Source: Halanaerobium kushneri (GTDB lineage Bacteria > Bacillota > Halanaerobiia > Halanaerobiales > Halanaerobiaceae). From it: 64,000 nt of DNA. Location: the NCBI RefSeq assembly GCF_900156285.1, contig NZ_FTNC01000006.1:1-64000 (forward strand). The letters run 5' to 3'. The notes below the pieces were generated by a model. It was not told the origin of the DNA. It made no database searches and was given only the letters and a program-made list of their open reading frames with translations. The translations under genes were made by a program, and so were the position numbers. Of the stretch, positions 45,988 to 53,535 are shown one piece after another; the stretch's first letter is position 1, and every line of letters starts with the position of its first letter.

Positions 45988-46575
45988 GTGAAAAAATTAC
46001 TCAAAATCTTTTTGATTTTTTTTAAAATTGGATCTTTCACCTTTGGTGGTGGTTATGCCATGCTGCCAATAATCAAACGGGAACTGGTTGATAATTTAAA
46101 CTGGATTACCGAAAAAGATATCTATAATTATTATGCAATCGGCCAGAGCACTCCGGGTATTATAGCTGTTAATACGGCTACCATGACCGGTTACAGCCTT
46201 AAGGGTATTAAAGGAGCACTGGCAGCTACTACCGGTTTTATTATGCCCTCGCTTATTATTATAACGCTTATTGCTTCATTTTTTAAGCGTTTTCAGCAAA
46301 TTGATCTTTTTCAGCATGCATTTGCTGCTATTCAAATTGCTGTAGTTGCTTTAATAATTGATATAGTAATCAAAATGTGGCAAAAATCTGATAAAACCAG
46401 AGCCAGTCTGCTTATATTTTTAATAGCTTTTTTATTGCTGGTAATTTTTAAGATATCCCCAGTTTTTGTTATTCTTGGCTCAGCAGCAGCCGGTATTATA
46501 ATTCAATATCTCAGAGGTAATCTGGAGACTGCCTATTACGATTATCAAAATAAAGATCAGGGAAGTGATAAATAA
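45988..46575 (+). CDS. Chromate transporter, short subunit 1
   Basis: 195 residues with about six hydrophobic segments. CHR-family marks: FKIGSFTFGGGYAMLPIIKREL at the N terminus and YYAIGQSTPGIIAVNTATMTGY near 50. This is one half of the duplicated ChrA fold, as in the paired short CHR proteins of Firmicutes. Moves chromate or, more likely in native role, sulfate-like anions. GTG start behind GGAGG. Stop overlaps the next start (TAATG). Confidence 0.92.
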   Translation: MKKLLKIFLIFFKIGSFTFGGGYAMLPIIKRELVDNLNWITEKDIYNYYAIGQSTPGIIAVNTATMTGYSLKGIKGALAATTGFIMPSLIIITLIASFFKRFQQIDLFQHAFAAIQIAVVALIIDIVIKMWQKSDKTRASLLIFLIAFLLLVIFKISPVFVILGSAAAGIIIQYLRGNLETAYYDYQNKDQGSDK

Positions 46576-47138
46576 TGGTCTATCTAAGATTATTCCTGGA
46601 ATTTTTTAAAGTTGGTCTTTTTGCCCTTGGAGGCGGACTGGCAGCTCTGCCCTTTCTGCAGGATTTAATTACAAAATACAGTTGGATGACTTCCAAAGAA
46701 CTTTTAAATATGATTGCAATTTCCGAATCAACTCCCGGTGCCATTGGAATTAATACCGCAACTTTTATTGGTTTTAATACTGGAGGTATCCCGGGTGGAA
46801 TTATTGCAACAGCAGGACTGGCAGCTCCTTCAATTATTATTATTACTATTATTGCTCATTATTTTAAGAAATTTAATCAGCATCCCCTTGTTGAATCAGC
46901 ATTTAGTGGAATTAGACCTGCAGTCGCTGGTTTAATTGCTTCAGCAGCTTTTGAACTGGCTCAGGGTGGAATTTTAAACCTCCAATATCTGCAGTTAAAT
47001 AAAAAGTTAATTAATTTTTTTGACTATAAATCTTTACTTTTACTGCTAATTGTCTTTACTGCAGTTCGAAAATTTAAAAAACATCCTATTATTTACATAA
47101 CTGTTTCTGCACTGATCGGGATTATCTTTAAATTTTAA
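46575..47138 (+). CDS. Chromate transporter, short subunit 2
   Basis: 187 residues, the partner half: FFKVGLFALGGGLAALPFLQDL and ESTPGAIGINTATFIGF match subunit 1 but are clearly diverged. The two halves are expected to insert in opposite topologies and act as a heterodimer. Translationally coupled to subunit 1. Confidence 0.92.
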   Translation: MVYLRLFLEFFKVGLFALGGGLAALPFLQDLITKYSWMTSKELLNMIAISESTPGAIGINTATFIGFNTGGIPGGIIATAGLAAPSIIIITIIAHYFKKFNQHPLVESAFSGIRPAVAGLIASAAFELAQGGILNLQYLQLNKKLINFFDYKSLLLLLIVFTAVRKFKKHPIIYITVSALIGIIFKF

Positions 47139-47173
47139 AATCAACTATTTAAAAATTATTATCTGTTTTTAAC

Positions 47174-47214
47174 TTGCAGATAATAATTTTTTATCGTATA
47201 ATTGGTATAGACCA
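47174..47214 (+). promoter_or_regulatory. Promoter and NagR (dre) operator
   Basis: -35 TTGCAG (47174-47179), 17 bases, -10 TATAAT (47197-47202), and directly after it TGGTATAGACCA (47203-47214), a perfect palindrome identical to the core of the dre site bound by NagR/YvoA-type GntR regulators. The next gene encodes such a regulator. Confidence 0.88.
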
Positions 47215-47247
47215 CATGTTGTATATTCCTTAAAAGGAGGCAGGTTT

Positions 47248-47979
47248 ATGCAGGAAATTAATAAAAACAGTCCTCTTCCGCTTTATTACCAGCTTAAAGA
47301 AAGTATTTTAAATGCTGTTAAAAATAAAGAATTTGAAGTTGGAGAAAGACTGCCCTCAGAAAGAGAACTGGCTGAATATCACAATATTAGCCGCATGACT
47401 GTTAAAAAAGCAGTTGATATTCTGGTAGACAACGGCTATTTAATTAGAAAACAGGGAAGTGGTACCTTTGTCACAGACTATCAGCAGAGTTACAGCATCT
47501 CTCCACTTTTAAGCTTTACCAAAGAAATGGAAAAAAAGGGACTCAGTTACACCACTAAGATTCTTGCTTTTAATAAAATTAGAGATAAACAAGCTGCTAA
47601 AAAAATGAATTTAGACTCTAAAACAGAACTTTTCAAACTGGAAAGATTAAGATTAATTGAAAATAAGCCTTTTTTACTGGAAAACACCTATTTAGCTGCT
47701 CATAATTTTAAAGATCTAAAAAAGAATGAACTGGAAAATAGCTCCTTGTTTAAAATAATAAAAGACAAATATAATATTCAGCTGAGCAATGCTGAAGCAG
47801 AAGTTGAAGCAGTTATTTTTGATTCCAGTATTGCAGATAAGATGCAGGTTAAGGAAGGTATGCTGGGGCTATATTTTGAACAATTCAGTAAAAATGAAAC
47901 TGATGACATTATTGAATATACTTCTGCCTATTATCGTAACGATAATTATAAATTTAAATTCACTTTTGATCTAGACTAA
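47248..47979 (+). CDS. nagR: GntR/HutC-family regulator of amino-sugar genes (NagR-like)
   Basis: 243 residues. N-terminal winged helix (LPLYYQLKESILNAV, LPSERELAEYHNISRMTVKKAV, QGSGTFV) and C-terminal UTRA effector domain (about 95-240). NagR/YvoA members sense glucosamine-6-phosphate or GlcNAc-6-phosphate. The dre operator in its promoter and nagB 22 bases downstream support the role and show autoregulation. Confidence 0.9.
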   Translation: MQEINKNSPLPLYYQLKESILNAVKNKEFEVGERLPSERELAEYHNISRMTVKKAVDILVDNGYLIRKQGSGTFVTDYQQSYSISPLLSFTKEMEKKGLSYTTKILAFNKIRDKQAAKKMNLDSKTELFKLERLRLIENKPFLLENTYLAAHNFKDLKKNELENSSLFKIIKDKYNIQLSNAEAEVEAVIFDSSIADKMQVKEGMLGLYFEQFSKNETDDIIEYTSAYYRNDNYKFKFTFDLD

Positions 47980-48001
47980 ATTTTTAAAAGGATGTGTAAA
48001 A

Positions 48002-48772
48002 ATGAGAATTATTGTAGAAAAAGATTATCATGCTATGAGCAAAAAGGCTGCTCTAATGGTTGCAAGTCAAATCACTTTAAAACCCGACAGCAATCTGGGA
48101 CTGGCAACTGGTGGTACCCCCCTGGCAATGTATGATAAACTAATTGAAATGTATAGAGAAGATGAAGTTGATTTTAAAGAAGTACAAAGTTTTAATCTGG
48201 ACGAATACTGTGGACTGGAAGCAGACCATCCTAACAGTTATCATTATTATATGAATGATAATTTTTTCAATGACATTAATATTAAAAAAGAAAATATCCA
48301 TATCCCTGATGGAAGTGCAGAAGATTTTGCTGAGGAGTGCAGAAATTACGAAGAATCAATTAAAAATGCCCGGGGTATTGATCTACAGATTCTGGGAATA
48401 GGTTCTAATGGCCATATTGGTTTTAACGAACCTGCAGAAAATTTAAATGTCGCAACTGAAGTAGTAGATCTAACTGAAGAAACAATCGAAGCAAACAGCC
48501 GCTATTTTGACAGCAAAGATGAAGTTCCTAAAAAAGCAATTTCAATGGGTATGGCTACTATTTTAAAAGCTGATAGAATAATTTTGCTGGCCAGTGGTAA
48601 AAGTAAAGCAGAGGCAATAAAACGAACTGTAAGTGGAAAAATATCCACTCAGGTTCCAGCATCACTACTACAGACTCACCCCCAGATCACAGTTTTGCTT
48701 GACCGGGAAGCTGCTTCTTTAATTAATAAAGAAGAGCTTTCAGCTGATTGTCACTTCGAAGTCTGTAAGTAG
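48002..48772 (+). CDS. nagB: Glucosamine-6-phosphate deaminase
   Basis: Converts glucosamine-6-phosphate to fructose-6-phosphate and ammonia. 256 residues: ATGGTPLAMYDKLIEM near 38, catalytic Asp in FNLDEYCGL near 65-72, and GIGSNGHIGFNEPA near 132 with the catalytic His and Glu. Usual partner nagA is absent here. Its last 33 bases overlap the convergent ylxP-like gene. Confidence 0.96.
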   Translation: MRIIVEKDYHAMSKKAALMVASQITLKPDSNLGLATGGTPLAMYDKLIEMYREDEVDFKEVQSFNLDEYCGLEADHPNSYHYYMNDNFFNDINIKKENIHIPDGSAEDFAEECRNYEESIKNARGIDLQILGIGSNGHIGFNEPAENLNVATEVVDLTEETIEANSRYFDSKDEVPKKAISMGMATILKADRIILLASGKSKAEAIKRTVSGKISTQVPASLLQTHPQITVLLDREAASLINKEELSADCHFEVCK

Positions 48773-49021
48773 AAATTCGGGAAAAGATTCAACAAAGTCA
48801 AGATATTTGTCCATGACACTCTGCAAATACTGATAATCACTTCCTACCAGTGCAACTCCCAGTACAGCAGTCTGGATATAATCCTGGGCATCTACCTCTG
48901 CTGCAGAAAGATTAAATTTGTTTTTGCTTTTCTGCAGCAGGCTTTTTATTATTCGCCGCTTATCTTTTAAGTTTGCTGCGCCTGGTAAATATAATTTGAT
49001 TTCACAACTTGCAATTAACAT
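48740..49021 (-). CDS. DUF503 (YlxP-like) protein
   Basis: 93 residues: LIASCEIKLYLPGAANLKDKRR, then DYIQTAVLGVALVGSD. YlxP has been linked to ribosome assembly in Bacillus as RbfA-like activity, by recollection; treat as provisional. Ribosome site AAGGAG. Convergent with nagB with a 33-base overlap of coding ends and no terminator between. Downstream of the MscS gene by 17 bases. Confidence 0.9.
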   Translation of the reverse strand: MLIASCEIKLYLPGAANLKDKRRIIKSLLQKSKNKFNLSAAEVDAQDYIQTAVLGVALVGSDYQYLQSVMDKYLDFVESFPEFLLTDFEVTIS

Positions 49022-49038
49022 CTTTTTAACTCCTTATT

Positions 49039-50172
49039 TCAATTTATTTTATCTTTATTAAAATTATTTTGATCTTCTTTATTTATACCTACAACTTTTT
49101 CAGATTTTTTATTTATTAACTCTGATGAAGCAAAGTGAATAGTCTGAGTTGGAAAAGCAAAACTAACTCCCAACTCCTCAAAATTTTCTTTTAGTTTAAA
49201 ATTTATCTGCTGCTGAATGTCCATATATAATTTATAATCACTATCTGTAACATAATATACAACCTGAAAAAGCAGACTGGAGTCAGCATATTCTGCAAAA
49301 TGAGCTCGATCAAATTCTGTCTTATCAATTGATTTAATTATATCTTCTACTATACCCGTCACTTTTTTTAGCTTTTCCAGAGGAGTATCATAAGTCACCC
49401 CAAAACTAAAATTAATTCTTCTCTGCCTCATCCGCTTATAGTTGTTAATTCTAGAATTGACAAGGTCTGTATTGGAAATAATAAGTTGTTCACCACTCAG
49501 ACTTCTAATTCTGGTAGTTTTAACTCCTATATGCTCTATTGTGCCTTTATAGTCTCCTATAATAATAAAATCACCTATATCAAATGGTTTATCAAAAAAA
49601 ATTGTAAAATAATTAAAAAGATCAGTTAAAACATTTTGAGCTGCAAAAGCTATTGCAATACCACCAATTCCAAGCCCAGTGATTAGGCCAGTAATCTGGA
49701 TATTTAAATTGTCCAAAATAAATAAGAAAGCAATTATCCAGACAACAGTCTTGATAATAAAGAGTGTAATACTCAAAACTTTCTGCTGTTCCTCACTTCG
49801 ATGTTTTTTAGACCAGTATTTTTTAAGACTGTAAGTAATTATATCCAGAACAGAAAGAACTATAAAAATAACTGATAAAATCATAAGAATTAAATTAATA
49901 AAATTATCAATCTGGCTGCTGGTTTTCAACTCATTAAAAGCTAAGAAAAGTGCCAGCAAATACAATAATGGATAAATACGTTTTTTTATTATTTTTTTTA
50001 ATAAGACTGAAAAAGAGTGAGAAAACTTTTCTACAAACAAATCCATTTTCCCCAGTAATACTTTATCAAATATTCTTATTATAAAATAAACTGCAGATAA
50101 GAATAATAAAGCCAGAAGGTAATTTTCAATACTATTATTTAAGAGCATTGTTCCCAGACCAATTTCCTGCAT
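49039..50172 (-). CDS. MscS-family mechanosensitive channel
   Basis: 377 residues. About five membrane helices, the last being the pore helix (GLITGLGIGGIAIAFAAQNVLTD), followed by the beta domain (DFIIIGDYKGTIEHIGVKTTRIRSL) and C-terminal alpha/beta domain. Opens under membrane tension to release solutes on osmotic downshift, useful for a salt-adapted cell. Lies 33 bases after the diguanylate cyclase gene, probably same operon. Confidence 0.92.
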   Translation of the reverse strand: MQEIGLGTMLLNNSIENYLLALLFLSAVYFIIRIFDKVLLGKMDLFVEKFSHSFSVLLKKIIKKRIYPLLYLLALFLAFNELKTSSQIDNFINLILMILSVIFIVLSVLDIITYSLKKYWSKKHRSEEQQKVLSITLFIIKTVVWIIAFLFILDNLNIQITGLITGLGIGGIAIAFAAQNVLTDLFNYFTIFFDKPFDIGDFIIIGDYKGTIEHIGVKTTRIRSLSGEQLIISNTDLVNSRINNYKRMRQRRINFSFGVTYDTPLEKLKKVTGIVEDIIKSIDKTEFDRAHFAEYADSSLLFQVVYYVTDSDYKLYMDIQQQINFKLKENFEELGVSFAFPTQTIHFASSELINKKSEKVVGINKEDQNNFNKDKIN

Positions 50173-50205
50173 TATCTTTCCTCCTTTTAATTTAAGTTTA
50201 TCTAT

Positions 50206-51360
50206 TTATCGTATGTTTTCAGCTGATTTAATCTTTTGCTTTTCCTTATACATAGCATTATCAGCTTCATTTATCAGTTGTTCTAAATCTTTTTGATAAT
50301 CAGGACTGTATTCAGCTGCTCCATGACTGGCGGAAATTTTATAGTCTTTTTTATTAGCTTCTGTAGCTCGCCTAAATTCTTTTCTAATTCGCAGCCAAAT
50401 CTTTTCAGCCTCTATTTGATTACTATGAGGTAAAACAAGTAAAAATTCATCTCCACCCAGTCTGACTACTCTATCATTTCTCCGAAGAGAGTGCTGTAAA
50501 ATATCGCTAATTTTTTGCAGCAGTTCATCTCCTTCCTGATGACCAAAATTATCATTAACCAGCTTAAGATCATTAACATCAATAAAAATAATAGAAAGAC
50601 TGTCCTGATTTTCTTCAGCCTTGTCCATTTCTTCTGCTTTTTTAACTTCAGCTGCAGTTATATCTAAATCCTGTTCATTATTATCTTCAATAAATATCTT
50701 GAAAATATCTGTACACTCTTTTCCTTTTGCTTGGGAAAGTGTCCAGCCAAGCATATCTTCAGCTTTCGAATTTAAATAAACAATAAGGTCATCCTGATCA
50801 GCAGTTATCACTCCTTCTGCTATGCTAGCAAGTGTAACACGATATTTTTCTTTTTCTGCTTTTAAAAGCAGATTTTGTTTGTTTAGTTTGCGCTGAAGAT
50901 TTACTAATTCATTATTTAACCTGCTCATTTCATTATAAATTTGATCTTCAGATAAAAGCATTCCCTGATCAATCTTTTCCTTTAAATTTCGTCTCAAATT
51001 ATTTACATAATTATTATTGATCCGCATTAATTCTTCATAATATTTAATAATCCCTTCAGATTGATTGGCAGCAATTAAAATACTACTGCTGTCAAGATTA
51101 TTTAAAACTATCAAAATATATGATTCTGATTTTTCGCCCAGTTTAAGATTAATTTCTCTGCCAAAAACAACCTCTTTCTTTTTAACTTCCTTTAAAAGAG
51201 AAAAATATTTTTTAAGACTACCCTGGTCTACATATCTGCTGAAATTTTCATTTTCTAAATTTAGCGAGTTATTTAAAGAATTGAAAAGGACTTCCTGAAC
51301 CTGACTGTCCTGATCAATTTTTATAATAAAACCTAAATTCTGCTGGTTTTTACTTATCAT
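50206..51360 (-). CDS. Diguanylate cyclase with truncated PAS domain
   Basis: 384 residues, soluble. Poorly recognised N-terminal domain 1-110, coiled coil about 110-172, PAS half 173-225 (TLASIAEGVITADQDD ... NSKAEDMLGW), an acidic joint 226-252, then the GGDEF domain 253-380. Active site LGGDEF (302-306) and inhibitory I-site RRND (293-296) are intact, so it should make cyclic-di-GMP. Missing are the second half of the PAS fold and the D-x-LTGLxNR start of GGDEF, as if deleted in frame. ATG overlaps the stop of the B12-sensor gene (ATGA), so the two are coupled. Confidence 0.9.
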   Translation of the reverse strand: MISKNQQNLGFIIKIDQDSQVQEVLFNSLNNSLNLENENFSRYVDQGSLKKYFSLLKEVKKKEVVFGREINLKLGEKSESYILIVLNNLDSSSILIAANQSEGIIKYYEELMRINNNYVNNLRRNLKEKIDQGMLLSEDQIYNEMSRLNNELVNLQRKLNKQNLLLKAEKEKYRVTLASIAEGVITADQDDLIVYLNSKAEDMLGWTLSQAKGKECTDIFKIFIEDNNEQDLDITAAEVKKAEEMDKAEENQDSLSIIFIDVNDLKLVNDNFGHQEGDELLQKISDILQHSLRRNDRVVRLGGDEFLLVLPHSNQIEAEKIWLRIRKEFRRATEANKKDYKISASHGAAEYSPDYQKDLEQLINEADNAMYKEKQKIKSAENIR

Positions 51361-52406
51361 AATAACGAATCAGCCACCTTTACTGCTTCTTTTGCATCAG
51401 CGGCAAAAGCATCTGCTCCAATTTTTTGCCACAAATTGTTGTTTTCTAAAAACACTCTTCCACCAACAATAATTTTTAAACCTGACAATTTAGTATTTTC
51501 ATTAATTTTAGTTATTAAATCCTGTGCTAACTCCAACTTATCTGGCAGAGTGAGCGAAATAGCAAGTAAATCAATTTCTTTTTCTACTAGCAGCTTTAAA
51601 ATTTCAGCAGGAGGAGTGTTTGAACCAAGATGAATTGTATCCCAACCGGCTAATTCTAAAAGATCGGCTACCATTCTAACTCCCAGCTCATGTAACTCAT
51701 CTCCAATACAGCCAGTTAAAACTTTTTTCCCTTTCTTATAGGAAGAAAAAATTTTAGGATATAATTGTGCCATTGCCAGCTGAGTTACAGAAGTCGCATA
51801 ATGTTCCTGAGCTATACTTATCTGATTTAGCTGCCAGAGACGTCCAATTTCATACTGTACTTGTTGAAAAATATTTAAATAAATATCGTCTACTGCAGTT
51901 CCCTGATCAACCAAATCAAGAATTAGTTTAACTGCTCTTTCTCTTTCCATATTAATTATAAAATTAAGATAAATTTTTGCTTTTTCCTGCAAATAATTAT
52001 TTTCATTGATGAAAGATTGATAATGATTCTCAGGATTTTGAATCTCCTTCTCAGCAGAATTTAAATAATTTTTAATTAAATTAAAATCTTTTTGCGTAAA
52101 TTCAGAATATAAAACATTTTTTATTGCCTTTAGGTGTTTCTTAAGAACTTCAATTCCAATCCCCCGCTCTTTTAAAACCGTATAAAGCCAGCTGTAGTAA
52201 TTAACAAAAATGTTTTTTTCACCAACAGCTAAAGCTTGAGCCAGATAATTTAAATTAGAAGAGGTATCACTTCTAACTTTCTCCATCATATTTGAATTAT
52301 ACCTGTTCATTTCTTGAGGTAACAAAAACTCCTGCTCATCCATAATTTTATTTATTAGATCATCTCTATTATCTAAAATATATTTTTTGATTTTTGTCCC
52401 GGTCAT
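51357..52406 (-). CDS. CarH-like cobalamin-binding sensor without DNA-binding domain
   Basis: 349 residues. 1-140: helical domain with no MerR HTH. 150-225: B12 cap four-helix bundle with W191, then exactly nine residues, then E201-H202, the W-x9-EH signature of adenosylcobalamin photoreceptors. 226-349: Rossmann B12-binding domain with GDELHELG (235-242), where H239 is the expected lower cobalt ligand, and KIIVGGRVF near 325. The residue after W191 is Gln, where Thermus CarH has the His that binds cobalt after light, by recollection. Coupled to the diguanylate cyclase, so likely its input sensor. Confidence 0.88.
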   Translation of the reverse strand: MTGTKIKKYILDNRDDLINKIMDEQEFLLPQEMNRYNSNMMEKVRSDTSSNLNYLAQALAVGEKNIFVNYYSWLYTVLKERGIGIEVLKKHLKAIKNVLYSEFTQKDFNLIKNYLNSAEKEIQNPENHYQSFINENNYLQEKAKIYLNFIINMERERAVKLILDLVDQGTAVDDIYLNIFQQVQYEIGRLWQLNQISIAQEHYATSVTQLAMAQLYPKIFSSYKKGKKVLTGCIGDELHELGVRMVADLLELAGWDTIHLGSNTPPAEILKLLVEKEIDLLAISLTLPDKLELAQDLITKINENTKLSGLKIIVGGRVFLENNNLWQKIGADAFAADAKEAVKVADSLL

Positions 52407-52474
52407 AAGGACACCTCATTTCTTCTACTAGTATATATATTAAACATTTGAGCCTTATTTCCTTCTATATAAAA

Positions 52475-52505
52475 CAAAAAAGAACCCTTATATAATCAGG
52501 TTCTT
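52475..52505 (-). terminator. Terminator of ssrA
   Basis: Minus-strand stem AAGAACC / GGTTCTT with loop TGATTATATAAG, followed by TTTTTTG, about 30 bases after the tmRNA 3' end. Confidence 0.85.
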
Positions 52506-52535
52506 GAATCAAAAATATTAAATTTAGTTATTATT

Positions 52536-52892
52536 TGGTGGAGGTGGTGGGAGTCGAACCCACGTACTGAATGGCTCACCCAGTAGTTTCTACGAGCGTA
52601 GTTCAGCTTTTAATCTCACAGTAAGCACTCCACTGAACAGGATTACTTACTGCCAGCCTGTTAAATGTCCCTTCTTCTTACAGACATCAGAAGAAGGTTA
52701 GTCTGCTTTTTATGGCACCTGAGGCGACTCCACAGACAGGACCCGCTCAGGCGTTAACTGCCTACGCGGCAGCTAAAGCGTAATTATTATCGTTTGCAGA
52801 TAATTTTATAGTTCCCAGTGTTTTACGAGTGAAAGGAACTCCTCGACCCGCTTCTAAAGGATTCACCATCCAGGCGAAGCCAGAACACCCCC
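52536..52892 (-). ncRNA. ssrA: tmRNA
   Basis: Rescues stalled ribosomes. On the minus strand the 5' end GGGGGTG pairs with CACCTCC before the encoded ACCA, and the T arm is GTGGGTTCGACTCCCAC. The tag frame runs from GCA at 52797 to TAG at 52762 and encodes ANDNNYALAAA, ending in the ALAA-type degron recognised by ClpXP. smpB lies 120 bases upstream, and clpXP are in this window. Confidence 0.96.
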
Positions 52893-53012
52893 TGGATAGC
52901 TGTTTCTTTTCAGCATAATTATTATAACTCAAAGGTCAGGAAATGTCAAATTTATATCATATTCCAAGATCATCCTAAAAGCAAAATAGTAAAAAAAATT
53001 AACATTTAAGAG

Positions 53013-53495
53013 TTAATAATCTCCTTTTTGCTGACGTCTAAAAGCTTTTTCCATCTCTCTCTGAGCAGTTCTCTTAGCAATATCTCTTCTTTTATCATGC
53101 TGCTGCTTACCTTTAGCCACTGCAAGTTCAACTTTACATAGATTTTTCTTTAGATAAAGAGTAAGAGGTACCAGGGTATAACCTTTCTGAGTTGTATATC
53201 CGATTAGCTTTCTGATTTCATTTTTGTGAAGCAGAAGTTTTCTTTTTCTTTCCGGTTCATGATTATAACGATTTCCTTCTTTATAGGGACTGATATGCAT
53301 ATTATGCAGATAGACTTCCCCCTCTTCAACTAGAGCAAAACTATCTTTTAAATTCACCCGATGATTTCTAATGGATTTAATCTCTGTTCCTTTTAGTTTG
53401 ATTCCTGCTTCATAAGTTTCCTCTATATAAAAATCATGTCTGGCTTTCTTATTTCTGGAGATAATTTCTATGTCTTTATCCTTGTTTTTAGCCAT
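53013..53495 (-). CDS. smpB: SsrA-binding protein
   Basis: Partner of tmRNA, about 160 residues. [21 protein letters not shown], then [19 protein letters not shown] and basic tail [20 protein letters not shown], which enters the decoding site. ATG 53495 is preferred over the GTG 9 bases upstream that lies within the AAGGATG ribosome site. Order rnr-smpB-ssrA is conserved in Firmicutes. Confidence 0.97.
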   Translation of the reverse strand: MAKNKDKDIEIISRNKKARHDFYIEETYEAGIKLKGTEIKSIRNHRVNLKDSFALVEEGEVYLHNMHISPYKEGNRYNHEPERKRKLLLHKNEIRKLIGYTTQKGYTLVPLTLYLKKNLCKVELAVAKGKQQHDKRRDIAKRTAQREMEKAFRRQQKGDY

Positions 53496-53535
53496 GACTA
53501 TCACATCCTTATTCGTTTATTTCAGCTATTATAGC

